Assembly: GCA_003694825.1 (NCBI GenBank)
Contig: RFJS01000274.1
Span: forward strand, 1-7,747
Direction of reading: 5' to 3'
DNA from: Verrucomicrobiota bacterium
GTDB taxonomy: Bacteria; Verrucomicrobiota; Verrucomicrobiia; Opitutales; Opitutaceae
DNA length: 7,747 nucleotides
Both the position numbers and the translations under genes were made by a program. The notes under the pieces are model-generated. The model had not been told where the DNA came from, did no database searches, and worked only from the letters and a program-made list of their open reading frames with translations. Shown here piece by piece: positions 1 through 7,295 of this stretch; positions within the stretch are counted from its first letter, which is position 1, and each line of letters starts with the position of its first letter.

Positions 1-4
1 CTCC

Positions 5-40
5 CCAAACTTTGGCGTAGACCCAAACTTTGGCGTAGAC
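5..40. repeat. Two exact tandem copies of an 18-bp unit
   Basis: The unit CCAAACTTTGGCGTAGAC occurs at 5-22 and again, identical and directly abutting, at 23-40. Each copy starts with an odd palindrome (CCAAA-C-TTTGG). The TTTGG of copy 1 can pair with the CCAAA of copy 2 to give a 5-bp stem on either strand. The CGTAG core appears a third time at 45-49 in a C-rich context, so a degenerate third unit is possible. The array lies just beyond the 3' end of the minus-strand tRNA gene and may extend past the window edge. It could be part of the tRNA 3' trailer or termination region, or a dispersed intergenic repeat; the sequence does not decide. Confidence 0.85.
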
Positions 41-63
41 CCCCCGTAGCCCCCCGCCGGGGA

Positions 64-140
64 TGGTGGGAGATCCGAGACTCGAACTCGGGACCTCTTG
101 CGTGTCATGCAAGCGCTCTGACCAACTGAGCTAATCCCCC
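64..140 (-). tRNA. tRNA-Val (anticodon GAC)
   Basis: Read on the minus strand this is a complete 77-nt cloverleaf. The acceptor stem GGGGGAT pairs with ATCTCCC (one G-U), followed by discriminator A and an encoded CCA at 66-64. The D arm is GCTC/GAGC. The anticodon stem CTTGC/GCAAG encloses the loop ATGACAC, giving anticodon GAC, which decodes GUC and GUU valine codons. The T arm is CCGAG-TTCGAGT-CTCGG. No intron or mismatch is seen. A 4-bp C/G hairpin (52-62) directly follows the CCA end; there is no T-rich terminator. I found no convincing promoter in the 143 bp between this gene and recN, which is transcribed divergently. Confidence 0.97.
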
Positions 141-149
141 GAAGAGCGG

Positions 150-176
150 AACACCGTCGATGAAACGCACGGTGTT
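150..176. repeat. Inverted repeat between tRNA-Val and recN
   Basis: AACACCG at 150-156 and CGGTGTT at 170-176 form a perfect 7-bp inverted repeat around a 13-base centre. It lies 10 bp upstream of the tRNA 5' end, between divergently transcribed tRNA-Val and recN. It could be an operator-like site or a leader hairpin in the tRNA precursor. There is no T-run, so it is not an obvious terminator. A GAAGAGCG direct repeat (141-148 and 181-188) flanks it. Confidence 0.4.
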
Positions 177-283
177 GCTGGAAGAGCGCCGAACAAAGGC
201 ACCCCCGGCCAACGGATCAAGAAAGAAATTTGCATGATGTTGCTTGTCGTCATCCCGCCGATCCCCGAAGAAACACACCCCGC

Positions 284-1948
284 ATGCTGCAGTCGCTCCG
301 CATCCGCAATCTGGCCCTCCTCGAGGCCGTCGAACTCGAATTCGAACAGGGCTTCATCGGCGTCACCGGAGAAACCGGCGCGGGCAAAAGCATCCTGCTC
401 GGCGCCCTCAGCCTGCTCTCCGGTTCGCGCGCCGACAAGACGATCATTCGCCATGGCGCCGACTTCTGCGAGGTCGAGGGCACCCTCCATTTCACCCGCC
501 CCACCGCCAGCGACGCCCTGCTCGACACCCTCGACCTGCCGCCATGCGAAGACGGCGTCCTGCTCATTCGCCGACGCATCCACGCCAGCAAACCCCAGCG
601 CATCTCGGTCAACGGAGCCCAGACCACACTCGCCAACCTGCAACGCATCGGCGAGCACTGGATCGACTTTCACGGTCCCAGCGAGCCGCGCCGCCTCCTC
701 AAAGCCGAGGCCCAGATCGAGCTGCTCGACCTCTTCGGCAAACTCACCGAAACCGCCGCCCGCTACCGGGACACCTTTCAACACTGGAAGAGCCTCCTCG
801 CCGAAATCGAGCGCCTCACCTCCACCACCCGCCTCGACACGGACCAGATCGATTTCCTGCGCGGCCAGATCGCCAGGATCGACTCTCTCGATCTCGATCC
901 CGAGGCCATCGAAACGCTTGAGCGCGACTTCACCCGCCTGAGCCGGGCTCGCGAACTGGCCGAACTCACCGCCGCCCTTGCCGCCGGTCTCACCGGCGAG
1001 GCCGGCCTGCTCGACGCCTGCGCCCCGCTCGTCCGCACTGCCCGCGAGCTCGCCTCCGTCGATCCATCCACCGCCCAGCTCGTCGCCCGCCTCGAGTCCC
1101 TCGCCGTCGAGATCGAAGACCTCGGCCAGGAATTCGAGTCCCTCAATGGCTCACTCGAATTCGACGAAGAAGCCGCCGCCGATCTGCAGACGCGCATGGC
1201 CACCCTGCAGGAACTTCGCCGCAAGTACGGGACGGACCCCGCCGCCATTCTCGAAGCGCGCGAGGAACTCGCCAAACGCATTGCCGAACAAGCCGACCTC
1301 GACGGCATCCTCGCCCGCCTGCACCAGGAAGCTGCCGCCGCCGAAAAGGCCGCCCGCGAACAGGCTTCCGCGCTCCGCGTCGCCCGCGACAAGGCGGGCA
1401 AGGCCCTCGCTCGCAAGGCGCAGAAGCTCCTCTCCCAGCTCGGCTTCGCCAGAGCCGCCCTGGAGGTCGCTCTCACCCTCGAACCTCACCTGCGCCCGCA
1501 CGGCGATGCCCGCCCCGAATTCCAGTTCGCGCCCAACGTCGGCCAGCCGCCCCAGCCTCTCGCCCGCATTGCCTCCAGCGGGGAGCTCGCCCGTGTCATG
1601 CTCGCGCTCAAGACCGTCCTAGCCGAAGTCGACGACGTCCCCGTGCTCGTGTTCGATGAGGTCGACGCCAACGTCGGGGGAGAGATCGGCCGCGTCGTCG
1701 GCAGCCTCATGGCCCGCATCGCGGCGCGCCACCAGGTCTTCTGCGTCACCCACCTCCCCCAGGTCGCGGCCCAGGCCTCCCAGCATTTCCTCGTCGAGAA
1801 AACCCAGGACGGTCGCCGCACGAGCGTCTCCATCCGCTCGATCCACGAAGACACCGGGACGCGCATCGATGAGCTTGCCCGGATGCTCGGCGACCGAAAG
1901 GCCGCCTCCGCGCTCGCCCATGCCCGCGAACTGCTCGGCGCCGATTGA
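284..1948 (+). CDS. recN: DNA repair protein RecN (SMC-like ATPase)
   Basis: RecN is a cytoplasmic SMC-like ATPase that acts early in recombinational repair of double-strand breaks. The 554-residue product matches the usual family length of about 550. Walker A is GETGAGKS at residues 29-36. A long Ala/Glu/Arg-rich, probably coiled-coil region fills about 160-420. The ABC signature is IASSGEL at 429-435, Walker B is VLVFDEVD with D458/E459, and the C-terminal HLPQVAAQ begins at H490. The ATG at 284 is preferred over an in-frame TTG at 230 because it starts directly on the conserved MLQSLRIRNLALLE segment; no strong ribosome-binding site is visible. One oddity is that the usual HGQHEH motif reads HGPSEP at 130-135, and the signature has SSGEL where SGGEL is usual. 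The gene stands alone on the plus strand, with its stop 23 bp from the convergent hydrolase. Confidence 0.96.
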   Translation: MLQSLRIRNLALLEAVELEFEQGFIGVTGETGAGKSILLGALSLLSGSRADKTIIRHGADFCEVEGTLHFTRPTASDALLDTLDLPPCEDGVLLIRRRIHASKPQRISVNGAQTTLANLQRIGEHWIDFHGPSEPRRLLKAEAQIELLDLFGKLTETAARYRDTFQHWKSLLAEIERLTSTTRLDTDQIDFLRGQIARIDSLDLDPEAIETLERDFTRLSRARELAELTAALAAGLTGEAGLLDACAPLVRTARELASVDPSTAQLVARLESLAVEIEDLGQEFESLNGSLEFDEEAAADLQTRMATLQELRRKYGTDPAAILEAREELAKRIAEQADLDGILARLHQEAAAAEKAAREQASALRVARDKAGKALARKAQKLLSQLGFARAALEVALTLEPHLRPHGDARPEFQFAPNVGQPPQPLARIASSGELARVMLALKTVLAEVDDVPVLVFDEVDANVGGEIGRVVGSLMARIAARHQVFCVTHLPQVAAQASQHFLVEKTQDGRRTSVSIRSIHEDTGTRIDELARMLGDRKAASALAHARELLGAD

Positions 1949-1971
1949 GCGCCGGTCCGGGCCGCGCCCGC

Positions 1972-2931
1972 TCAGGGTTCGCCGGCAAGGCGGTCGGTCA
2001 GATGGCGCAGAAAGCCGGCGCGATCCTTCCATCGCAAGGCCGCACGGACGGGCACGCCATCGGGATCGCGCACGGTAAAACCGTCGTCCGTCACGCGGAT
2101 CGGCACGGTTTCGAATTCCAGGAAGTCCTCTGCGAATGCCATGTAGACGGCAACCGTATCGAAAAGCGTCGAGGAACGCCGTTCCGGATCCCCGCCGTGG
2201 CTCCAGGTGACCCGCTTCGTCCAGATCCTGAAATTCTCGACCAGCGCGCGAAGCTCCGGCCGTTCGCTGTTGAAAACACGCCGGTAGTGGGGGCCATCCA
2301 GCACCACGAGGTCGCACGTATCCAGCGGCGTGATGCGCAGATCCAGCCAATCGGCCGCCAGCACGGCGCGAAAAGCCTCCACATCGCCCCGCACATTGGC
2401 CTCAGCCACCGGCGCGCCGCCGCCATAGCCGACATCGATGCTGCCGTGCATGCCCACGAACCGCACGCGCCCGGCGATGTCCGGTGCCCGGCGCAGGGCC
2501 TCGGCAATATTGGGCACCGGACCGATGGCGATGAGAGTCACCGGCTCCGCGGCGTTGCGGACAAGCGCGATGAACGCATCGACTCCATCCCGGTGAACCA
2601 CGCCGGGATAGCGATCGAGGGCATAATCCCGCACCCACGGCGCCTGAAACTTCCCGCCCCCCTCGCCGCGCAGGCCGATGCCCACCGGCACATCCGTCCG
2701 TCCCGCAACCTCGAGAAACCGCGCCGCTACCCGGGCGCGGTAGATCGTGTCTCCCGTGTCGGTCAGAACCATCCGCAGATCCAGCTCCGGACACCGAAGG
2801 AGATAGGCGAGCGCCCAGGTATCGTCGATGTCGGTACCAATGTCCGTGTCGAGCACGACCGGGATGGGACGGGCGGCCGCGACGGCGGCAAGACTCAGCA
2901 TGAGGGTGACGAAAAGCGTTCGCAGGGGCAT
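1972..2931 (-). CDS. Exported inosine-uridine nucleoside hydrolase-like protein
   Basis: Members of this family cleave the N-glycosidic bond of nucleosides to a base and a pentose, using a Ca2+ ion held by an N-terminal Asp cluster. The 319-residue product starts with a signal peptide (MPLRTLF, a hydrophobic stretch, then AVAAA before R21), so it probably acts in the periplasm or outside the cell. The Asp cluster is DTDIGTDIDD at 28-37, two residues longer than the classic DxDxGxDD. IGPVPNIAEAL (136-146) matches the usual GPLTNIAxAL. E177 and N179 in AEANV match the ribose-binding E-x-N. TLFDTVAV carries the late Ca-ligand Asp (D258), but F257 stands where well-studied enzymes have the catalytic His. 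Fold and exported location are well supported; the substrate is not, and glycosides other than common nucleosides are possible. The ATG at 2931 follows an AGGGGA ribosome-binding site. Upstream lies the LacI gene on the same strand, 197 bp away. Confidence 0.88.
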   Translation of the reverse strand: MPLRTLFVTLMLSLAAVAAARPIPVVLDTDIGTDIDDTWALAYLLRCPELDLRMVLTDTGDTIYRARVAARFLEVAGRTDVPVGIGLRGEGGGKFQAPWVRDYALDRYPGVVHRDGVDAFIALVRNAAEPVTLIAIGPVPNIAEALRRAPDIAGRVRFVGMHGSIDVGYGGGAPVAEANVRGDVEAFRAVLAADWLDLRITPLDTCDLVVLDGPHYRRVFNSERPELRALVENFRIWTKRVTWSHGGDPERRSSTLFDTVAVYMAFAEDFLEFETVPIRVTDDGFTVRDPDGVPVRAALRWKDRAGFLRHLTDRLAGEP

Positions 2932-2937
2932 GGCCAG

Positions 2938-2943
2938 TCCCCT
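2938..2943 (-). promoter_or_regulatory. Ribosome-binding site of the nucleoside hydrolase gene
   Basis: On the minus strand AGGGGA lies six bases before the ATG at 2931-2929. It is the clearest Shine-Dalgarno-like sequence in the window. It fixes this start, although the reading frame stays open for more than 200 codons upstream, antisense to the intergenic region and the LacI gene. Confidence 0.6.
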
Positions 2944-3087
2944 ACACGACGTTCGCCTCGCAGGCAACACGGCGCGGTCCAGGTCTGTTCCGTCTCGTTT
3001 TAGCGATGCCAACGGCCGCCGGGCCGCACCGTGGGGTTCGCGAGTCCCTCTGCCGGCGGCGCCACGCTCTGCCACTGCCGCCCCTGC

Positions 3088-3110
3088 CCGACGGTCCAAA
3101 GCGCCGTCGG
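3088..3110 (-). other. GC-rich hairpin downstream of the LacI-family gene
   Basis: CCGACGG (3088-3094) and CCGTCGG (3104-3110) form a perfect 7-bp stem with a 9-base loop, about 19 bp beyond the LacI stop codon. There is no T-run on either side, so a standard intrinsic terminator is not supported; it could stabilise the 3' end of the LacI mRNA. The rest of the 197-bp gap (2932-3128) shows no clear promoter or other element apart from the ribosome-binding site. Confidence 0.35.
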
Positions 3111-3128
3111 CGACAGGCTCCGGAATGC

Positions 3129-4181
3129 TCAAACCCGCGCTTTGACCGCACGGGTCGTCTTCCCCGGCACCTCGCGGCAATCCACGAGGATGTGCCGCCG
3201 CGAAGCCGAGGGATGATCCATGCGCCGCTGAAGGGAGACGAGGCACGAGACGCCGATGTCGTGAAACGGCGTGCGCACGGTGGTGAGCTGCGGCATGCCA
3301 CGCGGCGGTTTGATCCCGTCGAAACCGGTCACCGAACAGTCCTTCGGCACCCGGATACCGAGCTTGGCCAGGTCTCGCATGAGCTGGTAAGCCTGGTGGT
3401 CGGCGGCACAAACCCACGCGGTCACGCCCGCCTCGCGGGTGAGGCGCGCCACTTCCACGGCCATTTCCGCCGGCTCCATGTTCTCCTCCCGACGCATATT
3501 CACCGCCAACCGCGGATCGAACTCGAGACCGAGCCGGTAGAGGTTCTCGACGTAGGAACCGAAACGACGCTCCACCCACGGCGCGTGCACCGTATACTTC
3601 CAACTCATGAAACCGATGCGCCGGTGCCCCAGGTCGTAGAGTCTCTGCACCATGCGCGTGATCCCTCGGATCTCATCCGGATTGATACAGTCGACGTCGA
3701 CGGTGTCGTAATCGTCGAGCACGGAGATGACGGGGAACTTCGCCGAAAGGTTGCCCACGGTCTGCTCCTCGAATGGATACAGCAGCACCACGCCTTTCCA
3801 GTCGCTGCTGCTCACGCCCGGCAGGATGCGGCGCGCGCGGGGGGCAAGCCGGTATTGCCCGGCATCGACATAGTGCACGGCGACATTCAACCCCATGGCC
3901 GCCGCCTTTTCGAAGATGCCTTTGAGGATGATCTTCGCCGTGTTCACCGCATCGCGGCGGCTCTCCGGCACACCGATGAGCACCGCGATGGTATTGCGGC
4001 CATCGGGCTTGCGGGCGGCGACATTGCGCGGAGCCCGGTATTCGTAGCCGAGCTCGGCCGCCAGTTGAAAGACGGCGGCCCGCGTCTCCGGATTGATCTT
4101 CGGGTGGTTGGTAAAGCACCGGGAAACCGTCGTGCGCGAGAGCTTGAGACGGTCGGCGATGAGCTGCTGGTTGACTTTCAT
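3129..4181 (-). CDS. LacI-family transcriptional regulator
   Basis: This is a cytoplasmic DNA-binding regulator of 350 residues, a normal length for the family. The N-terminal helix-turn-helix is at about 4-23 (NQQLIADRLKLSRTTVSRCF), followed by NPETRAAVFQLAAELGY to residue 46. The remainder (from about 62, NTIAVLIG) is a periplasmic-binding-protein-like effector domain, with the family features VPKDCSVTGFDG and LTTVRTPFHDIG near the C-terminus. The hinge helix is unusual: where LacI and PurR have a leucine that inserts into DNA (VAQQL in LacI), this protein reads VAARKP. The frame is open 46 codons further upstream, across the terminator, but the ATG at 4181 gives the canonical N-terminus. 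The gene lies between the hydrolase and the receptor on the same strand, so it plausibly controls one or both; the effector, probably a sugar or glycoside, is unknown. Confidence 0.92.
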   Translation of the reverse strand: MKVNQQLIADRLKLSRTTVSRCFTNHPKINPETRAAVFQLAAELGYEYRAPRNVAARKPDGRNTIAVLIGVPESRRDAVNTAKIILKGIFEKAAAMGLNVAVHYVDAGQYRLAPRARRILPGVSSSDWKGVVLLYPFEEQTVGNLSAKFPVISVLDDYDTVDVDCINPDEIRGITRMVQRLYDLGHRRIGFMSWKYTVHAPWVERRFGSYVENLYRLGLEFDPRLAVNMRREENMEPAEMAVEVARLTREAGVTAWVCAADHQAYQLMRDLAKLGIRVPKDCSVTGFDGIKPPRGMPQLTTVRTPFHDIGVSCLVSLQRRMDHPSASRRHILVDCREVPGKTTRAVKARV

Positions 4182-4258
4182 CCGATCAAAAGGCGAGAAC
4201 GCAAGACGACCCGAACCGCCATGGAGACGCCTCGGGCCGCTTCCCAAATAGAGCGATG

Positions 4259-4294
4259 AAGAAAACGGCAGCCAGCACAAAAGCCGGCTGCCGT
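4259..4294 (-). terminator. Intrinsic terminator after the TonB-dependent receptor gene
   Basis: Fifteen bases beyond the receptor stop codon the minus strand folds into a 12-bp stem. ACGGCAGCC-GGC (4294-4283) pairs with GCT-GGCTGCCGT (4276-4265) with a single G-T pair, closing a 6-base TTTTGT loop. A T-rich tail (TTTCTT) follows directly. It should end receptor transcription before the LacI gene begins at 4181, so the regulator probably has its own promoter or depends on read-through. Confidence 0.9.
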
Positions 4295-4308
4295 CTTCCG
4301 GATCACGA

Positions 4309-7233
4309 TTAGAACCCAATCCCGAATGTCATTCGGGCGCTGATGCCCGGGGCGTAGAGCAAGCCATACTGATCCTTGTCGTTCAGCAGGTTGTCCACGT
4401 TGACCTGAACATAGGAGTCATACTTGTCGGTCACCTTGAAGGAATACTTCACCATGGCGTTGACCGTCAGGCGTGGATCGGTGAACGCCTGGATCTTCTT
4501 GCCCGTGTCGTTTTCCTTCTTCTGGCCGACGGAGGTGAAGGAGGAGGCGAACTCGCGCTTGCTCTCCCAGGTGCCGCCGAGGCCGACTTCGAGCCCCTTC
4601 AGCCCACCCTCGCGGAATTTGTAGGAACTCCAGATCGACACGACATCCTTGGGCGTGTCATCGAGCGACTCACCCGCGCCGTAGCCGATGCCGGTCCATG
4701 TGGAGGTATCCATATTCGGGAGGCCATTCTCGCCGCCCGGATAGACCTCCTCGGCGCTGAAGCCCGACAGGCCCCAGGAACCGTCCGGGAAGTACCACAT
4801 CGCCCAACGGTCCCAGTTGTCCGGATCATACGGATACTTCGCAAAGTTCCCCGGGCTGTCGATCTGGCGAGTGACGTGCGAATAGTTGAGCACGATCTGC
4901 AGGTTGTCGATCGGCGTGAGCATGAACTGAGCCTCGAAGCCGCGCGAGGAATCAGAGATCGCCTGGTAGTAGTCGCCCTGCGACCAATCCTCGGCAGCCG
5001 TATTCACCTCGGGATCGCCCTCGGGCACGCCGACGTAGAGCCAACCCGGCCACTGGCCCGGGGTCTCGCGGAAGACGGTATCCAGGTAGTTTGCACCTTC
5101 CGGCGTGGAGGCGTTCAGGTAGGTGTTGCCGTTTTTCTCGTAGACGGCACCGGCGGCGATGGCCGCCTCGTAGGCCTGCACGACGACATCGCGGTGCATG
5201 ACTTCCTTCCAGTCCGGCGCGTCGGCACCGGCCTTGAAATCGGCGATGTTGTAGATGATCGGATCGCTCCGCCGGAAGGCGCCGCGTCCGGGGGCCGGCG
5301 CCCACCAGTAGATCACCGGCACGCCCTCGCGCTCGATCTTGAAGGTGCTCAGCGTCGCCGCCAGCCGGCCGTTGAAGAGATTCAGCTTGGCACCGAACTC
5401 GCGCGCCGTGCTGGTGGTCGCCGCCATCGGATTGCCCCAGGCATCCACCTTGCCGCCGAAGTTCGGCTCGACGCCTTCCGAGTGCAGGGCAAAGAGCGTG
5501 ACGCCGGGGATGACCTCAAAGCTGATGCCGAGCTGCTTGCTGTTGATCGAAACCTCCTCGCCCGGCGAGCTGTTGTTCGCCGAGGGATTCCGGTAGTCCG
5601 TGCGCGAGGTCGCCGTGCTGCTCTTGTCGTTGCGCACACCGCCGAGCAGGAAGAGGCGGTCGTCGAGGAATCGGCCGGAATAGACGAGATAGGCCCCCTT
5701 GTTCGTGGCGTCCGAGAAGGTGTCACGCTCGGGCGTCATCGGCGCATCCGGAGAGCCGTCACCCTGCGTGCCGAAACGGATCGGCGTGGCGTCATCGGGC
5801 GCCTTGAAGTTCCACCCGCTGGTCGCTCCATCGGTGGAAACGACCGAAACACTCTTCTCCGCGTTTTCGTAGGAATAGCCGGCGAGGACGTTGTGCTGCG
5901 AATTCAGCCACCGGTTGCCCTCGAAGAGGCGCTTGGAGTAGTTGAGTTCGGCGCGATACTGGGTGCGGGTGTTGTTCTCCACCGTGTCCACCCAGGCGTA
6001 TTGCAGGATCGTATCCGGTACTTCCGAGGTCACGTCGGAATCCTTGCCGTCGATGATCTGATAGGAGGTCACTGTGCGCCGCAGTTCCTCCGGGCCGACG
6101 CCCTGCTGCAGGCCGCCGAAGACGTCGCGGATATCGAAATCCGTCTTGGAATAATTGGCGCCCACCTTCACGAACAGATCCTCCGTGATCTCCTGGGTAA
6201 GATCGGCGTGGAGATTGCGCGCGTCGGTATCCAGGTAGGTGTCCGGTCCGGACCAGCGGAAAGTCCGCACGTCCTTGCCGGGCAGCCGATGGAAACCATA
6301 GGTCTCGAGACGGTCCGTCTGATCGATCGGAATATCGCGGCTTGGCGAGCGCACGCTCTGGAAGCCGATGCCATCCTGATCTTCCCGGCCATACTCGACG
6401 TCCAGCACGAGATTGGTCTTCTTCGTGAGCTGAAACTCGACAACCGGCGCGATGAAGAAGTGTCGCGCCTGCTTGTAGTCGGTCCAGTCATCCGTCCGCT
6501 CGAGAGCGAAGTTCACCCGGTAGCCCGAGCCCTTCATCTTCTCTCCGAACGGACCGCCGAAATCCGCCGTCGCACGCATGAAACCATGCGACCCGAAGCC
6601 CACCGTGTATTGCTGCATCGGTGATGCGGTCGGACGCTTGATCAGGTAGTTGACGATACCGCCGAAGTTACCGATGCCGTAAAGCAACGCCGAAGGCCCA
6701 CGCACGACCTCGATGCGCTCGATATTGACCGAATCGGTCGCATGCTGGCGGCGGAAACCCTCCCGCAGCACGTCCTCGGTGACAAAGCCGCGCATCTTGA
6801 AGGAGGTGTTCGTCTTGTTGCTGGTGACACCCTCCGGATTGTTGACACCGCCGACACCGCTGAAGCTGTCGGGATTGCGGGCATCATTCTGCGAAGTGAG
6901 GATAACACCCGCACTGTAGCGGAGCGATTCACGCAGATCGACCGACCCGGTATCCTCGATGAAGTCCGAGGTCACGACCTCGAGCGTCAACGGGATATCC
7001 TGGATCGGCACGCTAACACGCGAACCGGATATCGAATTCGTCGCAAAGTATCCAGAATCTTCATCCGAGGATACTTCGAAGGGGCTGAGCATCACCAGCT
7101 CATCATCGGTGGAGGCATCGGAGCCTTCTCCGGCCTCCTGGGCAAATGCAACACCAGTTGTCAACAGCAAACCAAGCGTGCACGCGAGGGTAGTTTTAGC
7201 GCCGACCGAATCGGCAGGGCTTGGAGTCTTCAT
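4309..7233 (-). CDS. TonB-dependent outer-membrane receptor
   Basis: This is a 974-residue outer-membrane active transporter, energised by TonB-ExbB-ExbD, for substrates too large or scarce for porins. A signal peptide covers 1-31 (hydrophobic TLACTLGLLLTTGVAF, cleavage expected after AFA). There is no N-terminal carboxypeptidase-like domain or STN domain. A TonB-box-like segment is ELVMLSPFEV (45-54). The plug runs from about 72 to 205 and includes the conserved IERIEVVRGPSALLYG (171-186) and NFGGIVNYLIKRP. The rest is beta-barrel, ending in the C-terminal Phe typical of outer-membrane proteins (MTFGIGF). Aromatic- and Pro-rich stretches (for example WYFPDGSWGLSG) look like long extracellular loops. 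The layout resembles siderophore-receptor-type proteins, but in this bacterial group such receptors are highly expanded and often sit beside sugar regulators, so a carbohydrate or glycoside substrate is as likely as iron. The gene has its own terminator and a candidate promoter. Confidence 0.95.
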   Translation of the reverse strand: MKTPSPADSVGAKTTLACTLGLLLTTGVAFAQEAGEGSDASTDDELVMLSPFEVSSDEDSGYFATNSISGSRVSVPIQDIPLTLEVVTSDFIEDTGSVDLRESLRYSAGVILTSQNDARNPDSFSGVGGVNNPEGVTSNKTNTSFKMRGFVTEDVLREGFRRQHATDSVNIERIEVVRGPSALLYGIGNFGGIVNYLIKRPTASPMQQYTVGFGSHGFMRATADFGGPFGEKMKGSGYRVNFALERTDDWTDYKQARHFFIAPVVEFQLTKKTNLVLDVEYGREDQDGIGFQSVRSPSRDIPIDQTDRLETYGFHRLPGKDVRTFRWSGPDTYLDTDARNLHADLTQEITEDLFVKVGANYSKTDFDIRDVFGGLQQGVGPEELRRTVTSYQIIDGKDSDVTSEVPDTILQYAWVDTVENNTRTQYRAELNYSKRLFEGNRWLNSQHNVLAGYSYENAEKSVSVVSTDGATSGWNFKAPDDATPIRFGTQGDGSPDAPMTPERDTFSDATNKGAYLVYSGRFLDDRLFLLGGVRNDKSSTATSRTDYRNPSANNSSPGEEVSINSKQLGISFEVIPGVTLFALHSEGVEPNFGGKVDAWGNPMAATTSTAREFGAKLNLFNGRLAATLSTFKIEREGVPVIYWWAPAPGRGAFRRSDPIIYNIADFKAGADAPDWKEVMHRDVVVQAYEAAIAAGAVYEKNGNTYLNASTPEGANYLDTVFRETPGQWPGWLYVGVPEGDPEVNTAAEDWSQGDYYQAISDSSRGFEAQFMLTPIDNLQIVLNYSHVTRQIDSPGNFAKYPYDPDNWDRWAMWYFPDGSWGLSGFSAEEVYPGGENGLPNMDTSTWTGIGYGAGESLDDTPKDVVSIWSSYKFREGGLKGLEVGLGGTWESKREFASSFTSVGQKKENDTGKKIQAFTDPRLTVNAMVKYSFKVTDKYDSYVQVNVDNLLNDKDQYGLLYAPGISARMTFGIGF

Positions 7234-7265
7234 GGAATCTCAGGGTTAGTTCTCGAGGGTTTCTG

Positions 7266-7282
7266 GTGGATCCGAAGTCCAC
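7266..7282 (-). promoter_or_regulatory. Hairpin in the receptor mRNA leader
   Basis: On the minus strand GTGGA-CTTCGGA-TCCAC forms a 5-bp stem. The loop can close further as C(TTCG)G with one bulged A, giving an extra-stable cUUCGg tetraloop. It lies 33 bases before the receptor ATG and just inside the predicted transcription start, so it would sit at the very 5' end of the mRNA. A role in mRNA stability is an inference. Confidence 0.4.
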
Positions 7283-7295
7283 GAGCGATGACAGC

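Noticed and set aside
1949..1971. A bidirectional terminator between convergent recN and the hydrolase
   Set aside because: The 23-bp spacer is GC-rich and has only a 5-bp GAGCG/CGCTC pairing with a poor interior and no T-run on either strand.
1945..3003. A 352-codon open frame on the plus strand overlapping the nucleoside hydrolase gene
   Set aside because: The minus strand has the signal peptide, Asp cluster and other family motifs; the plus-strand frame has none and begins inside the end of recN.
2932..3603. An N-terminal extension of the nucleoside hydrolase of more than 200 residues
   Set aside because: The extension runs antisense to the gap and into the LacI gene region, is Arg/Gly/Ala-rich, and would bury the signal peptide; the ATG at 2931 has a good ribosome-binding site.
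3006..4259. A 417-codon open frame on the plus strand, antisense to the LacI-family gene
   Set aside because: The minus strand encodes a clear LacI-family protein over the same stretch; the plus-strand product shows only His/Arg-rich low-information sequence.
4876..6624. A 582-codon open frame on the plus strand, antisense to the receptor gene
   Set aside because: It lies wholly within the receptor coding sequence, its translation is rich in Arg, Val, Gly and His without recognisable motifs, and such long antisense frames are common in GC-rich genes.
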